In this document: positions 8,841 through 19,300 of the stretch, in pieces
Layout: each line of letters starts with the position of its first letter
How positions within the stretch are numbered: the stretch's first letter is position 1
NCBI GenBank assembly: GCA_946902875.1
Contig: OX336341.1
Location: forward strand, 2,201,014-2,265,013
Reading direction: 5' to 3'
DNA from: Nematopogon swammerdamellus
Lineage: Eukaryota > Arthropoda > Insecta > Lepidoptera > Adelidae
Length of the DNA stretch: 64,000 nucleotides
Notes under the pieces: model-generated
What the model was told of the DNA's origin: nothing
What the model saw: only the letters and a program-made list of their open reading frames with translations
Database searches by the model: none
Made by a program: the position numbers and the translations under genes

Positions 8841-9811
8841 ATTCTGAAAATCATTGATTTAGGATTCATAATAAATAACACTACAATTTCGTCATCACAG
8901 CATGCGCTAATCCAGTACCAATTCTTTAATACAAATTACTACGGGTGCGAGGGAGAGATTGCACAAGCAACCAGTTAAACAGGTGATTTTGTCGTAAAAA
9001 GTTTGTTTTGCATAGTTAGATTTGTACTTTGTTAGTGAGAAATGGAGAGTAAATACAATGTTTTCCCAGCAAAAAGAATGACTCGTGGGTTTTATTTATA
9101 AATTACCTTATAAAAATTTACAGTATAAAAAATACAATAACATAAACGAAAGTGCGTTTCGACTAATTAATGGCTTAAATGCTGTGTTCCATTCCCGTAA
9201 AATCGGTGAGGCATTTTCTGTATCTTTTTCCGACTTCAAAAAAAGGAGGAGGTTCTCAAATAGACTGTATTTTTTTTTTCTTATTTGTTATTAATTAGTG
9301 AACCCACTTAAAATTGTCACGGGCTGGCCGCCTCTCATGTCAAGCGGAATCCACCCTTATTACAATAACATTAAGGTCTCGTTCACGTTAATAATTGAAA
9401 CTCACTAGTTACTCTACAGCTCCCTACAACTGATTGGAATATCGTACCACTGTCCCCTTCACTTCACACGAGCACGCACCGAACTTAAGTTAACTTAAAC
9501 GTGGATTATACCTAATAGATATAATGTATTAAAATTACGTTTAAAAAGATACAAACTATTTGTGAAGTATTGGCAGTATGTAATCATTATAAATAAATCA
9601 AATTTATAAATAAGAAAATAATCAATTACGTAATATGTCACATCGTCAAAGCACTTAGAGTTGGGCATTCAAGCTTAATTATAGCAACGTCCGTCCTCGG
9701 AGCCTCGCCTCGCGTTACGGACATCGTGCGCTTCGACGACATCACACAACCCGCCGGTGTCGTTACAACGTTTCAACTAACGTCTATAGTCTAGTGCTCA
9801 CATTTTCCAAA
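8841..9811. other. No gene recognised
   Basis: AT-rich DNA with a 69-codon open frame (9085-9294) of no recognised type. The part just upstream of 9812 (9690-9800) is CpG-rich and could be a promoter/5' leader of the broken ORF that follows. Confidence 0.4.
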
Positions 9812-10096
9812 ATGTCGGAACGCGCTACGGAAGCAGGAGGAACAGACGACGCCCACTTAAAATTAAATCCCTAATTTATAATGCAACTTACGCCTAGATT
9901 GCTGAATGTAGAAAATATTGCAGGAGAGAAGCTCGCCGAGGTGACGAGGAAATGCCGAGAATTTGTGTATTCGGAAAACGAGCACGCCGTCAGTATGGAG
10001 AAGTTTACAACTATCGACCATCACATGTTACTTTACTCTAGGGCGGTCTTGTGGCGACGCTACTCCCTTAATCATTTAAATGCGGGTCGGGACTAG
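9812..10096 (+). pseudogene. Unrecognised 94-codon frame broken by one in-frame stop
   Basis: An ATG at 9812 opens MSERATEAGGTDDAHLKLNP, then TAA at 9872; the same frame continues from 9881 as MQLTPRLLNVENIAGEKLAE through VYSENEHAVSMEKFTTID to a TAG at 10096. Both sides have protein-like composition, and the leader is CpG-rich, unlike the flanks. I do not recognise the family. It may be a retrocopy or short gene with a nonsense mutation, or the TAA may separate two short ORFs. No AATAAA nearby was found. Confidence 0.35.
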
Positions 10097-10744
10097 CCGC
10101 TACCGCCCGCGCCCCTAACACTCGCGTCGCTCACATTCGGATAACACTTCCTATGTTAACCGTTTTTTTATATAATATTACTTCTTCTTTTTATGTATAA
10201 ATAGATATATAAATGTATATTAAAAACTTTATAATCTGAACTTTAGAGGCTAAAGATCTTAAAAGAATGATTTTTTTTTCATAAATAGCATGCTTCTGTA
10301 GAAGTCACATTGTTTGATAAATTTTAATAAACTTCTAACAAACGGTACGACTACCCTCAGTGGGATAAATGATTCTACACGCTAGTTACGATAAGTTGAA
10401 TGCTGATTATGCTATGAACGCGTCGTGCCATCGTTTCGTTTCCGCACTCAAAACAATAATGCACATTGGGCACATGAATGTCAATAGCGCTAACGACGTC
10501 CCGGCACAGTGACGAACGGACGCCGCGAAACGACAGCACGGGAAGATACGAGAACACAAAATGATCGAAATGTTACTTCTCAGTTAGAATATCCGCTCGT
10601 GGCAAGTCTTAAAATTAACAATTTTTGTAACGCAACAATATATGAAATAATGAATATTACCAATCATGTACTGCACACTTCACATTTACACCGCGATGCC
10701 ATTTCATCATTAGCAAAGCTTACACGAAAGCAAGCATCGTGAGA
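10097..10744. other. No gene recognised
   Basis: AT-rich at first, mixed after 10380. Open frames of 60-77 codons on both strands have no recognisable content. Confidence 0.4.
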
Positions 10745-10750
10745 AACAAT

Positions 10751-11125
10751 TTTAACCAAATGTTCGTTTCCCGTTCGAGAATATCGCCCAACGGTAGTTC
10801 GCTGTCCGCAAAGCGATGTTCGAGAACTCCTGAGCGCACAAAAGAAGTTTCTGCTCACGAACACTTGTTCCAATTTTAAACAAATGTTCGTTTCGCGTTC
10901 GAGAATATCGCCCAACGGTAGTTCGCTGTCCGCAAAGCGATGTTCAAGAACTCCTGAGCGCACAAAAGAAGTTTCTGCTTGCGAACACTTGTTCCAATTT
11001 TACCCAAATGTTCGTTTCGCGTTCGAGAATATCGCCCGATGGCAGTTAGCCGTCCGCAAAGCGATGTTCGAGAACTCCCGAGAGCACGTAAGAAGTTTCT
11101 GCTCGCGAACACTAACTTGTTCCAA
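10751..11125. repeat. Three tandem 124-bp repeats
   Basis: Units start near 10751, 10875 and 10999, each with AAATGTTCGTTTC(C/G)CGTTCGAG, AATATCGCCC, CCGCAAAGCGATGTTC and a GAACACTTGTTCCAATTTTA end. Frames are open through parts of the array on both strands (for example 10664-10963 minus), because the unit lacks stops in some frames; no protein family is recognised. Confidence 0.85.
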
Positions 11126-11440
11126 AATACTTATTCATTCCGCTTGAGTGCATACCGATAACTTATATAGCTGAGAAACATGAGCCGCGTTCACTCCGCA
11201 GCCGCGAGTGGTACAACTGCTGTTTGCGCCGGAAATGCCCACTCCTCGTTTAACTGTAAGGGGATAAAGAACAAAGTTAATTAGATATTTTTTTACGAGA
11301 AAGCAACTTTGGATATGCGAATAACTGTTTGGATTATAATTCTGAAGTCAAAAGAATGCATCAGTCTTTACTTGCCGACCGACCGATATGTATTTTTAAA
11401 CGGTTTTATTTAGCTTGACTCCGTATATTTGTTTGTTTGT
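11126..11440. other. Unassigned intergenic DNA downstream of beta-spectrin
   Basis: No features seen except a minus-strand AAATAAAA near 11403-11410, a distant candidate polyadenylation signal for the beta-spectrin transcript (about 1.75 kb past its stop). Confidence 0.35.
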
Positions 11441-11570
11441 TTTTTTTTTTTTTTTATGGAAGCCGTGCGACTAGTGGCTGACCCCGACGTGTCCCGCGAT
11501 CTAGAACCGCTGCAACTTCGTAGGGATGTCGGCGCCCTAATTGTTTGTTACTATCTTTGTTTTTTGTTTA

Positions 11571-11955
11571 TGTTTTTTTTATGGAAACTGACACGGTTGG
11601 CTACATCACCTACTACATCCGTGATGTCAGCCAATAACACCTTGGTGAACTAGGTGCCATGTCAGTGCTTCCTTTCAGTCGTGTCGGCTACATCTAACTG
11701 GACAGAAAACACGAACTATTTACATAGCCGTTTCAACAGACCTGTCATTCAGTGCGATGGTACCAACCCGGGCAGGTTAAACCCTACCACCTAGTAAGGT
11801 AAGCAGGTAAGGGACCAACAGTTTTACGTGGAATCCGAACCTCGGTTAGCCTCCAATGGTCGAGCGGTCACCCATTCATCCACTGACAGCGACCAGGTGT
11901 GCATATGATCCGACCGACAGTCGACTGATCGCACCACTGAGCTACCGAGGCTGAC
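11571..11955 (-). mobile_element. SINE-1, near full length
   Basis: A-tail (T-run at 11571) followed by the complement of the body (GGCTACATCACCTACTACATC...CCAACCCGGGCAGGTTAAACC) and a head ending ACTGAGCTACCGAGGCTGAC at 11955. About 385 bp. A T-rich piece just left (11440-11545) starts like another SINE tail but diverges. Confidence 0.85.
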
Positions 11956-12084
11956 AATGTATGTAGTTATGTTGCTTAGTTCCAACAGAAACAAGATTTA
12001 AAGGGCTGATATCGCAGATGTGGCAGATGACATACCTAGTCAACGGTGTCAGATTTTATAAAAAAAAAATTGAAAAAAAAACGT

Positions 12085-12277
12085 TTCTTTTATGGGAACC
12101 CCCTTAATTTTTAAATTTTTCTATTATCTATTTTTTGTTGTTATTTCCGCCATAATATATTCTGTGAAAATTTCAACGGGCTACCTATTACGGTTCAAGA
12201 GATACAGCCCTCGGACAGACAGACGGCAGCGTAGGCCTAGTAATAGGCTTCCGTACGGGATACGGAAACCTATATAA
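12085..12277 (+). mobile_element. RTE-like LINE 3' end, copy 1
   Basis: ATATTCTGTGAAAATTTCAA..CGGTTCAAGAGATACAGCCC..GACAGACAG..GGCTTCCGTACGG closely matches 35520-35703. Truncated tail of a retrotransposon; non-coding. Confidence 0.6.
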
Positions 12278-12295
12278 GCTTCGAAAACGTCACTG

Positions 12296-12740
12296 GAAGC
12301 ATCCTACAGAATATGGATAGGTAGAGAGAGGGAGGTCGAGAGCGGGACTGGTGGTTTCCCCGCGTCCTAGTCAACGCAGACTAGCTGACGAGGGCTTGAT
12401 GCGAGCCGAAACGTGAAGTATGCGCGGGAAATTTAGAGTGGCCACTCGCTAGTCCCGGCCTCGATTAATACCCTCCTCTACTGCCGATGGGCCCGGATAT
12501 GTTTGGTGAAGCCATCGCAAGCTTAGATCCACACCTTCCCTATAGTTCTTGGTGGGAGGACTGGCGGGGTCAGTCCGGCGATCAGGTCCATTAGGTTGGG
12601 ACTATATCGCCTATCCCGGAGGGGCTGGGGGGGAATTACCTGCTGCCGTCGTCTACTCCCTGCTCATGGTGGTCCAGTCTGCCCGTCTTCACTGAAAAAT
12701 GTGCAACGCTTCACGATTTTGCGTGTCATCCTTGCGCAGG
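12296..12740 (+). mobile_element. Hammerhead-containing repeat, copy 1
   Basis: The part 12361-12540 is nearly identical to 25280-25463. It opens with a hammerhead-ribozyme-like sequence and continues through GGGCCCGGATATGTTTGG..GCAAGCTTAGATCCACACC. The leading part (12300-12355, TCCTACAGAATATGGATAGG) is also seen in degenerate form at 47170-47240. Probably part of a Penelope-like or retrozyme-like element; no reverse transcriptase is present here. Confidence 0.6.
12361..12416 (+). ncRNA. Hammerhead self-cleaving ribozyme motif, copy 1
   Basis: Every part of the hammerhead core is present in order: GCGTC (cleavage expected after C12366), stem I CTAGTC/GACTAG with loop AACGCA (12367-12384), core CTGACGA (12385-12391), stem II GGCT/AGCC with a TGATGCG loop, core GAAA (12408-12411), then ACGTG pairing back with GCGT as stem III. 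Stem III is short with a G-U pair, as in the small metazoan hammerheads of retroelements. Cleavage is inferred. Confidence 0.75.
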
Positions 12741-12747
12741 GCCTGAG

Positions 12748-12928
12748 ATGTAAGATGGCCGCATAGCAGCCTCGGTTGTGTTCTCCTCTAGTCCAGTATA
12801 GCCAGCAATCCTGGGAACTCTCCGGTACGGCACCTACCTTCTCGGAGGTGAAATTGGCCGGTCGGAGCATGCGCTTTGGCCCCTCCGACTCAGCCACCCG
12901 TACCGGATTAAGTACATAAAAAAAAGTA
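12748..12928 (+). mobile_element. SINE-2 tail, copy 1
   Basis: CATAGCAGCCTCGGTTGTG..CCAGCAATCCTGGGAACTC..ATGCGCTTTGGCCCCTCCGA..ACCCGTACCGGATTAAG and an A-run. Same 3' body as 44221-44590 and 60322-60448. Confidence 0.75.
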
Positions 12929-13163
12929 CATAAAAAATGTCTCGCTTACTATAAAAAAATAAAAAATAAAATAAAGTGTGAATGTGGGTAAAGTATGGAC
13001 GGCCTAACCTGAGGCGAACACACGTACGCACACAAATGCATTTCTCTTATACAAATGCTTGACATGTACCTATACATGGCCTGAGCACTACTACACTCGC
13101 AGAATTGTATGCTCACCGTTCATGCGTGAATGTATTTGTACGCCTCAGGTTAGAACGAACGAC

Positions 13164-13347
13164 CTATACTAACTTCTTCTTGAGTGTGAAGAAGGAGCGG
13201 CGCTTCGGTTCGTCCTTGGCGGGCGCGGGGAGTGTGTGGGAGCGCGAGGCGGGCGGCGCGGCGGTGCGCGCCTCCAGCGCCCGCAGCCAGCTCTGCATGT
13301 CCGCGTCGTCGTGAGCCTGCAGCAGGAACTCCGCGCCGCTCGCCAGT
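13164..13347 (-). CDS. beta-Spec: beta-spectrin exon 24 (184 nt), PH end and C-terminus
   Basis: [20 protein letters not shown] (C-terminal PH helix with the conserved W), then [20 protein letters not shown] and TLKKKLV, stop TAG at 13164-13166. Fly beta-spectrin ends at the KKK; here LV follows. Acceptor CTGCAG. Confidence 0.95.
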
Positions 13348-16300
13348 CTGCAGCAGCGCGCCACCAACACGATTGTTACATGTTGCCGTGCATAATAATG
13401 TAAATAAATATATTCCATACATAGTGGTCTGAATTGAGCTAACAACCAGGGTCGTTTTGCGCGTAAAAACGCTCTAGGCTGCAGCCTAGGGGCCCGCACC
13501 ACAAAAAGAATTCGAATTTTAAAAATAACTTTTTTTTTATTTTCCATCTACAATCAGTCGGTTGACTATTATTAGATGTGATGTGTGAAGGTTTTCGTGA
13601 AGGTGCCACATCCATCAATGCGGCTCCCCATATGGTAGTAGGTACAGCTTCCTCAGTTTCCTCAGTTAGGCATTTCGAGGAAGACTGTCCGTTTTAAGGC
13701 CGCTGCATACGTAGCGGGGCGCCGGGCGGGGCGGCGGCGGGGCGAGCTTTTCTGCAGAATCCTCAGGAACTAATTTAAGCACGCTAACGCAAGCACGTGT
13801 TTATACGCGGCGGGGCGGGAGCGGAGCGGCGGCGGAGCGGGAGCGGAGCGGAATATAATACATTCTTATGGAGAATATTTCCCCGCTCCACTCCGCTGCC
13901 GCCGGCGCCCCGCTACGTATGCAGCGGCCTTAAGTCTGTTCACATTGCCTGTTATATTCAGCAGGCTTGCTGCAAGTTGATTGGGGTGATGTGATAAGCG
14001 CTTGCTGTAGCTGATGTTACGATGGAAAAGTTCTTCCTTTATTGTTGACACATCAAGGTAGTCGTGTATTTCAGAATGTTTAGCGAACCACGGTGCGCTG
14101 ACTAGAGTTCTTAAGATGATGTTTTGTGCTCTTTGAAGGATCTCCACATTTGACGTACTTGCAGTGCCCCAGAACTCTATTCCGTACGTTCAAATTGGTT
14201 TCATTATTGCTTTGTACACTAAAAGCTTATTTTCCAGAGACAGTGCTGAGTTTCTCCCAATCAACCAGAGCATGTTTCTTTCTAACTTTGATATTGATTT
14301 CGTCAAAAAAAAAACTAGCCTATCTGATTCAGTGTCTGAAACTGTACTTCCTGCCTTCGGGTGTTCGACAGGTTTTTTGTTCACCGTGTATATATAAGTT
14401 TAATGTGTCAAATCATAATGACGAATGGATAGATGGCGTTGTCATGTGTTTGAATTTTTCGAATGTATCTATGGTTTAATGGACGATATTTAGACCGTGT
14501 GAATGGTGTGCGCCGAGGTTCCAGATGTATGATCATTCCCAAGTTCTTAGATCTACTTCTTTGAGTGTCGGGCTGAATGACTCAACGATGCGGACGGTGA
14601 AGCTTTGACTGGATTGAGTTTGATGGTTTCGACAGTGTGTGGGGAGTTTTTTTACGCTACCTATAACTTCCGATGAGTTTCCTTCATTGTATGACTTAGG
14701 ATCTTTCAATAGGAGAGTAAAAAGGCATCTGTCACGCCGGCACGGCATTCGCAGCCCCCGTTCTAAACCGAAGGCTTTTGGGCCTCGTCGGCTCAACAAT
14801 CCATGCTGACGGCGCCAAGTGTCTCGCGTATCCATAAAAAAAAAAAACTTCGCTAAATGACTAGTAAAGAGTGTCGCTGACCTCATCCTGAAGACGTGCT
14901 TCTTCTTGGTGTAGTCGGAGGCGACCTCCACGGAGGCGCCCTTGAGGTCGAGGGGCGGCTCGCCGCGCCAGCACTGCTCCGGCGTCGCCTTGTAAGACTT
15001 CTGATCCTTGTAGAAGCTCACCCGGTGCTCCTTCGCCACCACGTACACTTTGTCCCACGATCTGCAGCACACAACAAGCAACAACTCAGAATAATAGAGT
15101 AGAAACACTTTATCTGAACATTTTAGAAAGAACTGTAGCGCGCCAATATGTGATAAGTGCCTATGTTAGTGAAGGGCTCTAAGGCCCACTTGCACCAACA
15201 CGAATTTAAGATATAAACCAGTTTAACTCGTTAAGCTAGAACCCGTTGACTGTGGGAACCGCGTTTAAATCCATAACTCGCTACTTAACTCTAAACTCGT
15301 GTTGGTGCAAGTGGGCCTTAGGCTCTAAAAACCACTTCGAAAAACGTTTCATTAAGGCGCTTAGTAACGCAACATGAGGATTTCACCCGTGATAACTAGA
15401 CCAATCTAAAGGCAAAACTACTGCAAAACATAGAAGAATTCTTTGTCTATCGATCACACGTTTTTGGTTGTAAAATTTTATAATTTTTTCTATACAAACT
15501 ATACGGTAACCAAATGTTGATTTTTTCTTCCATGTGAACTTTGAAGACTTGATCTTAGAAACTAAAGAGAATTTGAATGGAATTTTTATAGCAAAATGAC
15601 GCCATTTGTTATATCTATCGACCACACGCTTTTCAAAGTTCTAATGTGAAGGATCGCAATTTGTACTGTGTGGGGTCGGTACTTAATAAGAATAGTCCCA
15701 CTGCATCTCTCCCCGTGCATGTCTCAAAAGGCGACTAAGGGATAAGCGGCCTGCAGACACCCCGGTCGACTTGTGGCTTCCATGGAAGACATAGGCTGGC
15801 TGGGGTAGCTGGAGACTGCGGGGTTTTGCACGAAGGTCCCCAACCAAGCGGGATTAGTTTGCAGGCCTAGAGCCAACCCCAAACCAAAACAACAACAACA
15901 GGATCGCAATTTATGAAAAAAACCCCTTATAAAAACTACTACGCGCTACGCCGTTGGCGTTACTAGGCGCCTTAATAAAATAATAAATATATAAAACAAA
16001 ATTACGGTGCGTAAAATTTTGCTTCGTTAACATTACAGCTTCGACAGATTGTTGTTCCTCAAAATGTGGAATGCGGAACGTGTTGGGAATTGGTTTTATG
16101 CGTTTTTGGTTTTTATTGTTTAGATTTAGGAATTAATTGCTGCAGTATATGGGCAACAGGTTTGCGCTGTAAGGGCTGGGTCAAGTTGATTTTCTTAGTA
16201 AGGATTTATTTTTGTATACTTAAGATTATTGTACCGCAAAATAATATTTTTTTATAAGACATACCTACTCAAGGCATTTTGACAGCTATCATTATAATAA

Positions 16301-19300
16301 AGCTACACTTTTAAGACTATAGCGGTGGGTAATATTGTAATACTGACCTGTTGGAGGCGCGCTTGGTGGTGGACTCCCACTCGTGCTTGCGGACCAGCAC
16401 CCCCTCCACACCTTCGTCGTCGCCCGCCGGGCTCTGTCCCTCTGTACCGCGCAAACACAACTCTATATCCCTTTCACAACCTCTTCATTGTTAAATTACT
16501 ACCGAGACCACACTTGTCGGACTTAGCGCAAAGTATATATGGAGATATGTTTTATGTTGATTATAATGTTTGTCGATATAATTATGTACTTGTATGACAC
16601 ATTTTTGCAGTAAGCGCAGACTTATTGCTAAATGAAATTTCTTACAGGCCACTATCTCCACGCAAGCGTAAAGTATTCACTTTCGGTGTGTAGTGATAAT
16701 TAAAAAGACAAACATTTTTATTATACTCATTTTAAGTTTCTTCGAATTTACAATCTTCGAAAAAGAGCAGTTTGACGTCTGGTACAACGGACACCAGACG
16801 TCGGCTCCAGGAACTCCCGCACTTCCTGAAGAAGCCCGTGACGTAGCGGGCGAAACGTCGACTTATCTAAGTCTTCAGTACCTACTGTTAATCCGTAAAC
16901 ATTTAAAATGAGTATAATTAATAACAGTGTAAACTTATAAACACTTAAAAAAAATTATAATTTTGTTATATAAGGTCTTTCATTAGTAGGTAACTTTACG
17001 CTAAGTGCATGTGTATCAGGTACTGATCACATTACCATACCATTTTTTTTTTACCATATAAAAAACCTACTCACTCCTCAAATTTAATACGTGAAGTGCG
17101 CGCATTTCACCTTAATAAGTAGGTTTTTTATATCGTAAAATAAAAAAATTTGGTATGGGAACGTGATCTGTATCTGATACACATACACCCCTTAGCGTAG
17201 CGTTACCTACTATTGAAAGACCTTATATAAAAAATTTATAATTAGCTATTTAGTACTTTGCACTAAGATCTTCACTATGGAATCTCACTATACGGTTCTA
17301 AAGTCCTAGCAACGGCGCGGCGGTGGTTTGATACTGGCTAGTTACAATTATTTGAAAGAAAAATCGTTCATATAACTTAGGGGAGTAAACGCTGCAGTGG
17401 CTTTGTGGCATCAGTGGCATGCATTTAAGAAAACCAAAACATTCATCAAATTCTTTACTTCATGCGAGTTGTGTGGATTCGTGAATTGCTCTGTTGATTT
17501 CCCATTTAGTGATATAAAAGTGCCATAAACATATTTCACAAATTTGAAGATAATAAAATATTGAATAAATAAGTCCAAACTAGAGTTTGAAACTCCCTTT
17601 AAAAGGGAATGTCTAAACTAACCACATACACCTCATTGTTATTATAAATTATAATATAAATATGTTATTAACACACAACAATTTGTTTAATACGGCTTTC
17701 TTTAACTAGGAAGTTATATACAATTTAAGTTATATACTGTTTAACACAATAACTGTTATAATCGTATAACCTCGTGTGCATTCCTCGGCGAAAACGCAAA
17801 AGGCTGTAAACGCCAAAAAGTTGACATTCGATTTTAACACGTTCACACCGGGATATACCACCGTTGGCGCACTCGTTGGCTGTTAGTGGGGCGAGTGTAC
17901 CACCAGTGGCGCAAGCCACCAGTCACGCTCCTAGTAGGTTTTGAAATTTCTTTACCGCCAGAGATTAAACTTCAGTGTTGTGCGAACTTCACCCTAAGGG
18001 TCATTAACTATTTTCTTAGTCTCGTAAAGATTTCTGGTCAAACTATAGGACACAACATCCGCATACGACCGAATGTCTATGGGCGTCGTTAGACACCTTT
18101 TGGGTGGCTCGGCGCCACATGTCGCGCTTTCAATAAAAAAAAAACTATAAAGCAGTATAGATAAAAAACAAAACAAAAGTTTTACAAAAAAGTAATACCC
18201 GCCACGAGACCCTCGTGGCGGGTATTTGGAAATATCATTCCCGGTCTGAACGTGTTAAGTCTTTAATTTAAGATAATTAATATAATTTAAGTATAAAAAC
18301 GAAAATTAACTTTTTGCTATTGACGCCTTTCCACCGAGACAACCAAATGCAAAACGTTCATCTCAAAACCAACTCCTGCACAGTCCACGAATCACGCAAT
18401 CCCAAATATTCACATAAGCACACGTAAAGCACATTGGGTGTTGAGACGTTGGGAATATAAAGTGCTGGGGGAAATGTACCTTCGTCGTCACTATTGGCCG
18501 TACCGGCAATGAATTTCTTCGCCGTGCGCCAACGGAAGCTGCGGAACGGCGACTTGCTGCGCGAGCGGCTCTTCACCTTACCCGAGCCGCCGGAGGCAGA
18601 CGGCGTGGCGGCGTCCCGGGGGCTGCGGCCACCGCTCGACGCTACGGGGGGAGGGTGGGGCGCAATGGAAGCGAGGGGGAAAAAAAATAAAAAACAAAGT
18701 ATTGAACGCGACACGTCAACGGAACACTCGACGTACACAAAGCGCGCATGCGACGCATTAGTTCTAGTTATTTTCAGTCGCAACATAACCTCAAATGCAG
18801 CAAACAGTTGGATGCACAATGGACAGTCGTAAGTACCCGTGCAGCACAACAACTCAAATAATGCCAATATAATTTATGTCATGCAATATGGGAGGAACAA
18901 TTTGAACGGTCAATTTGTTTGTACTTTAAAGATGTTACATCGATTCAGAATAGCTCCGATACTGGAATATCACATGAATTCTCTCTTTTGCATTGTTACA
19001 TCTTCTATAACCCTTTCAGCACTTTCTTTCGACAAAAAATTCACTCCGAGACGCGGTGGTTTTTATTGACAAGTTAATTCAACAGTATCGGCAAAAGATT
19101 TTAAGTGCAGTTGTTTCAGAGCAGCACCTGTATCAGGGTGTCCAGCGAATTTAAGAAAAAAAAAATCCCTGTCTTCTCCCGGTTTTCCAGAACCTTTTTT
19201 GCGCTTTTCCCTGATATTGCCATGGTAATTTTAATGCTTTTTTGCAGTGAATACTAAAATTGTATGAACTTTGTACCTTTTTCCACTTTCCTTGGCACCT

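Noticed and set aside
16796..16860. A third hammerhead ribozyme
   Set aside because: CTGAAGA..GAAACG and a stem II are visible, but stem I is poor and no cleavage triplet sits in the right place. Kept only as a weak note.
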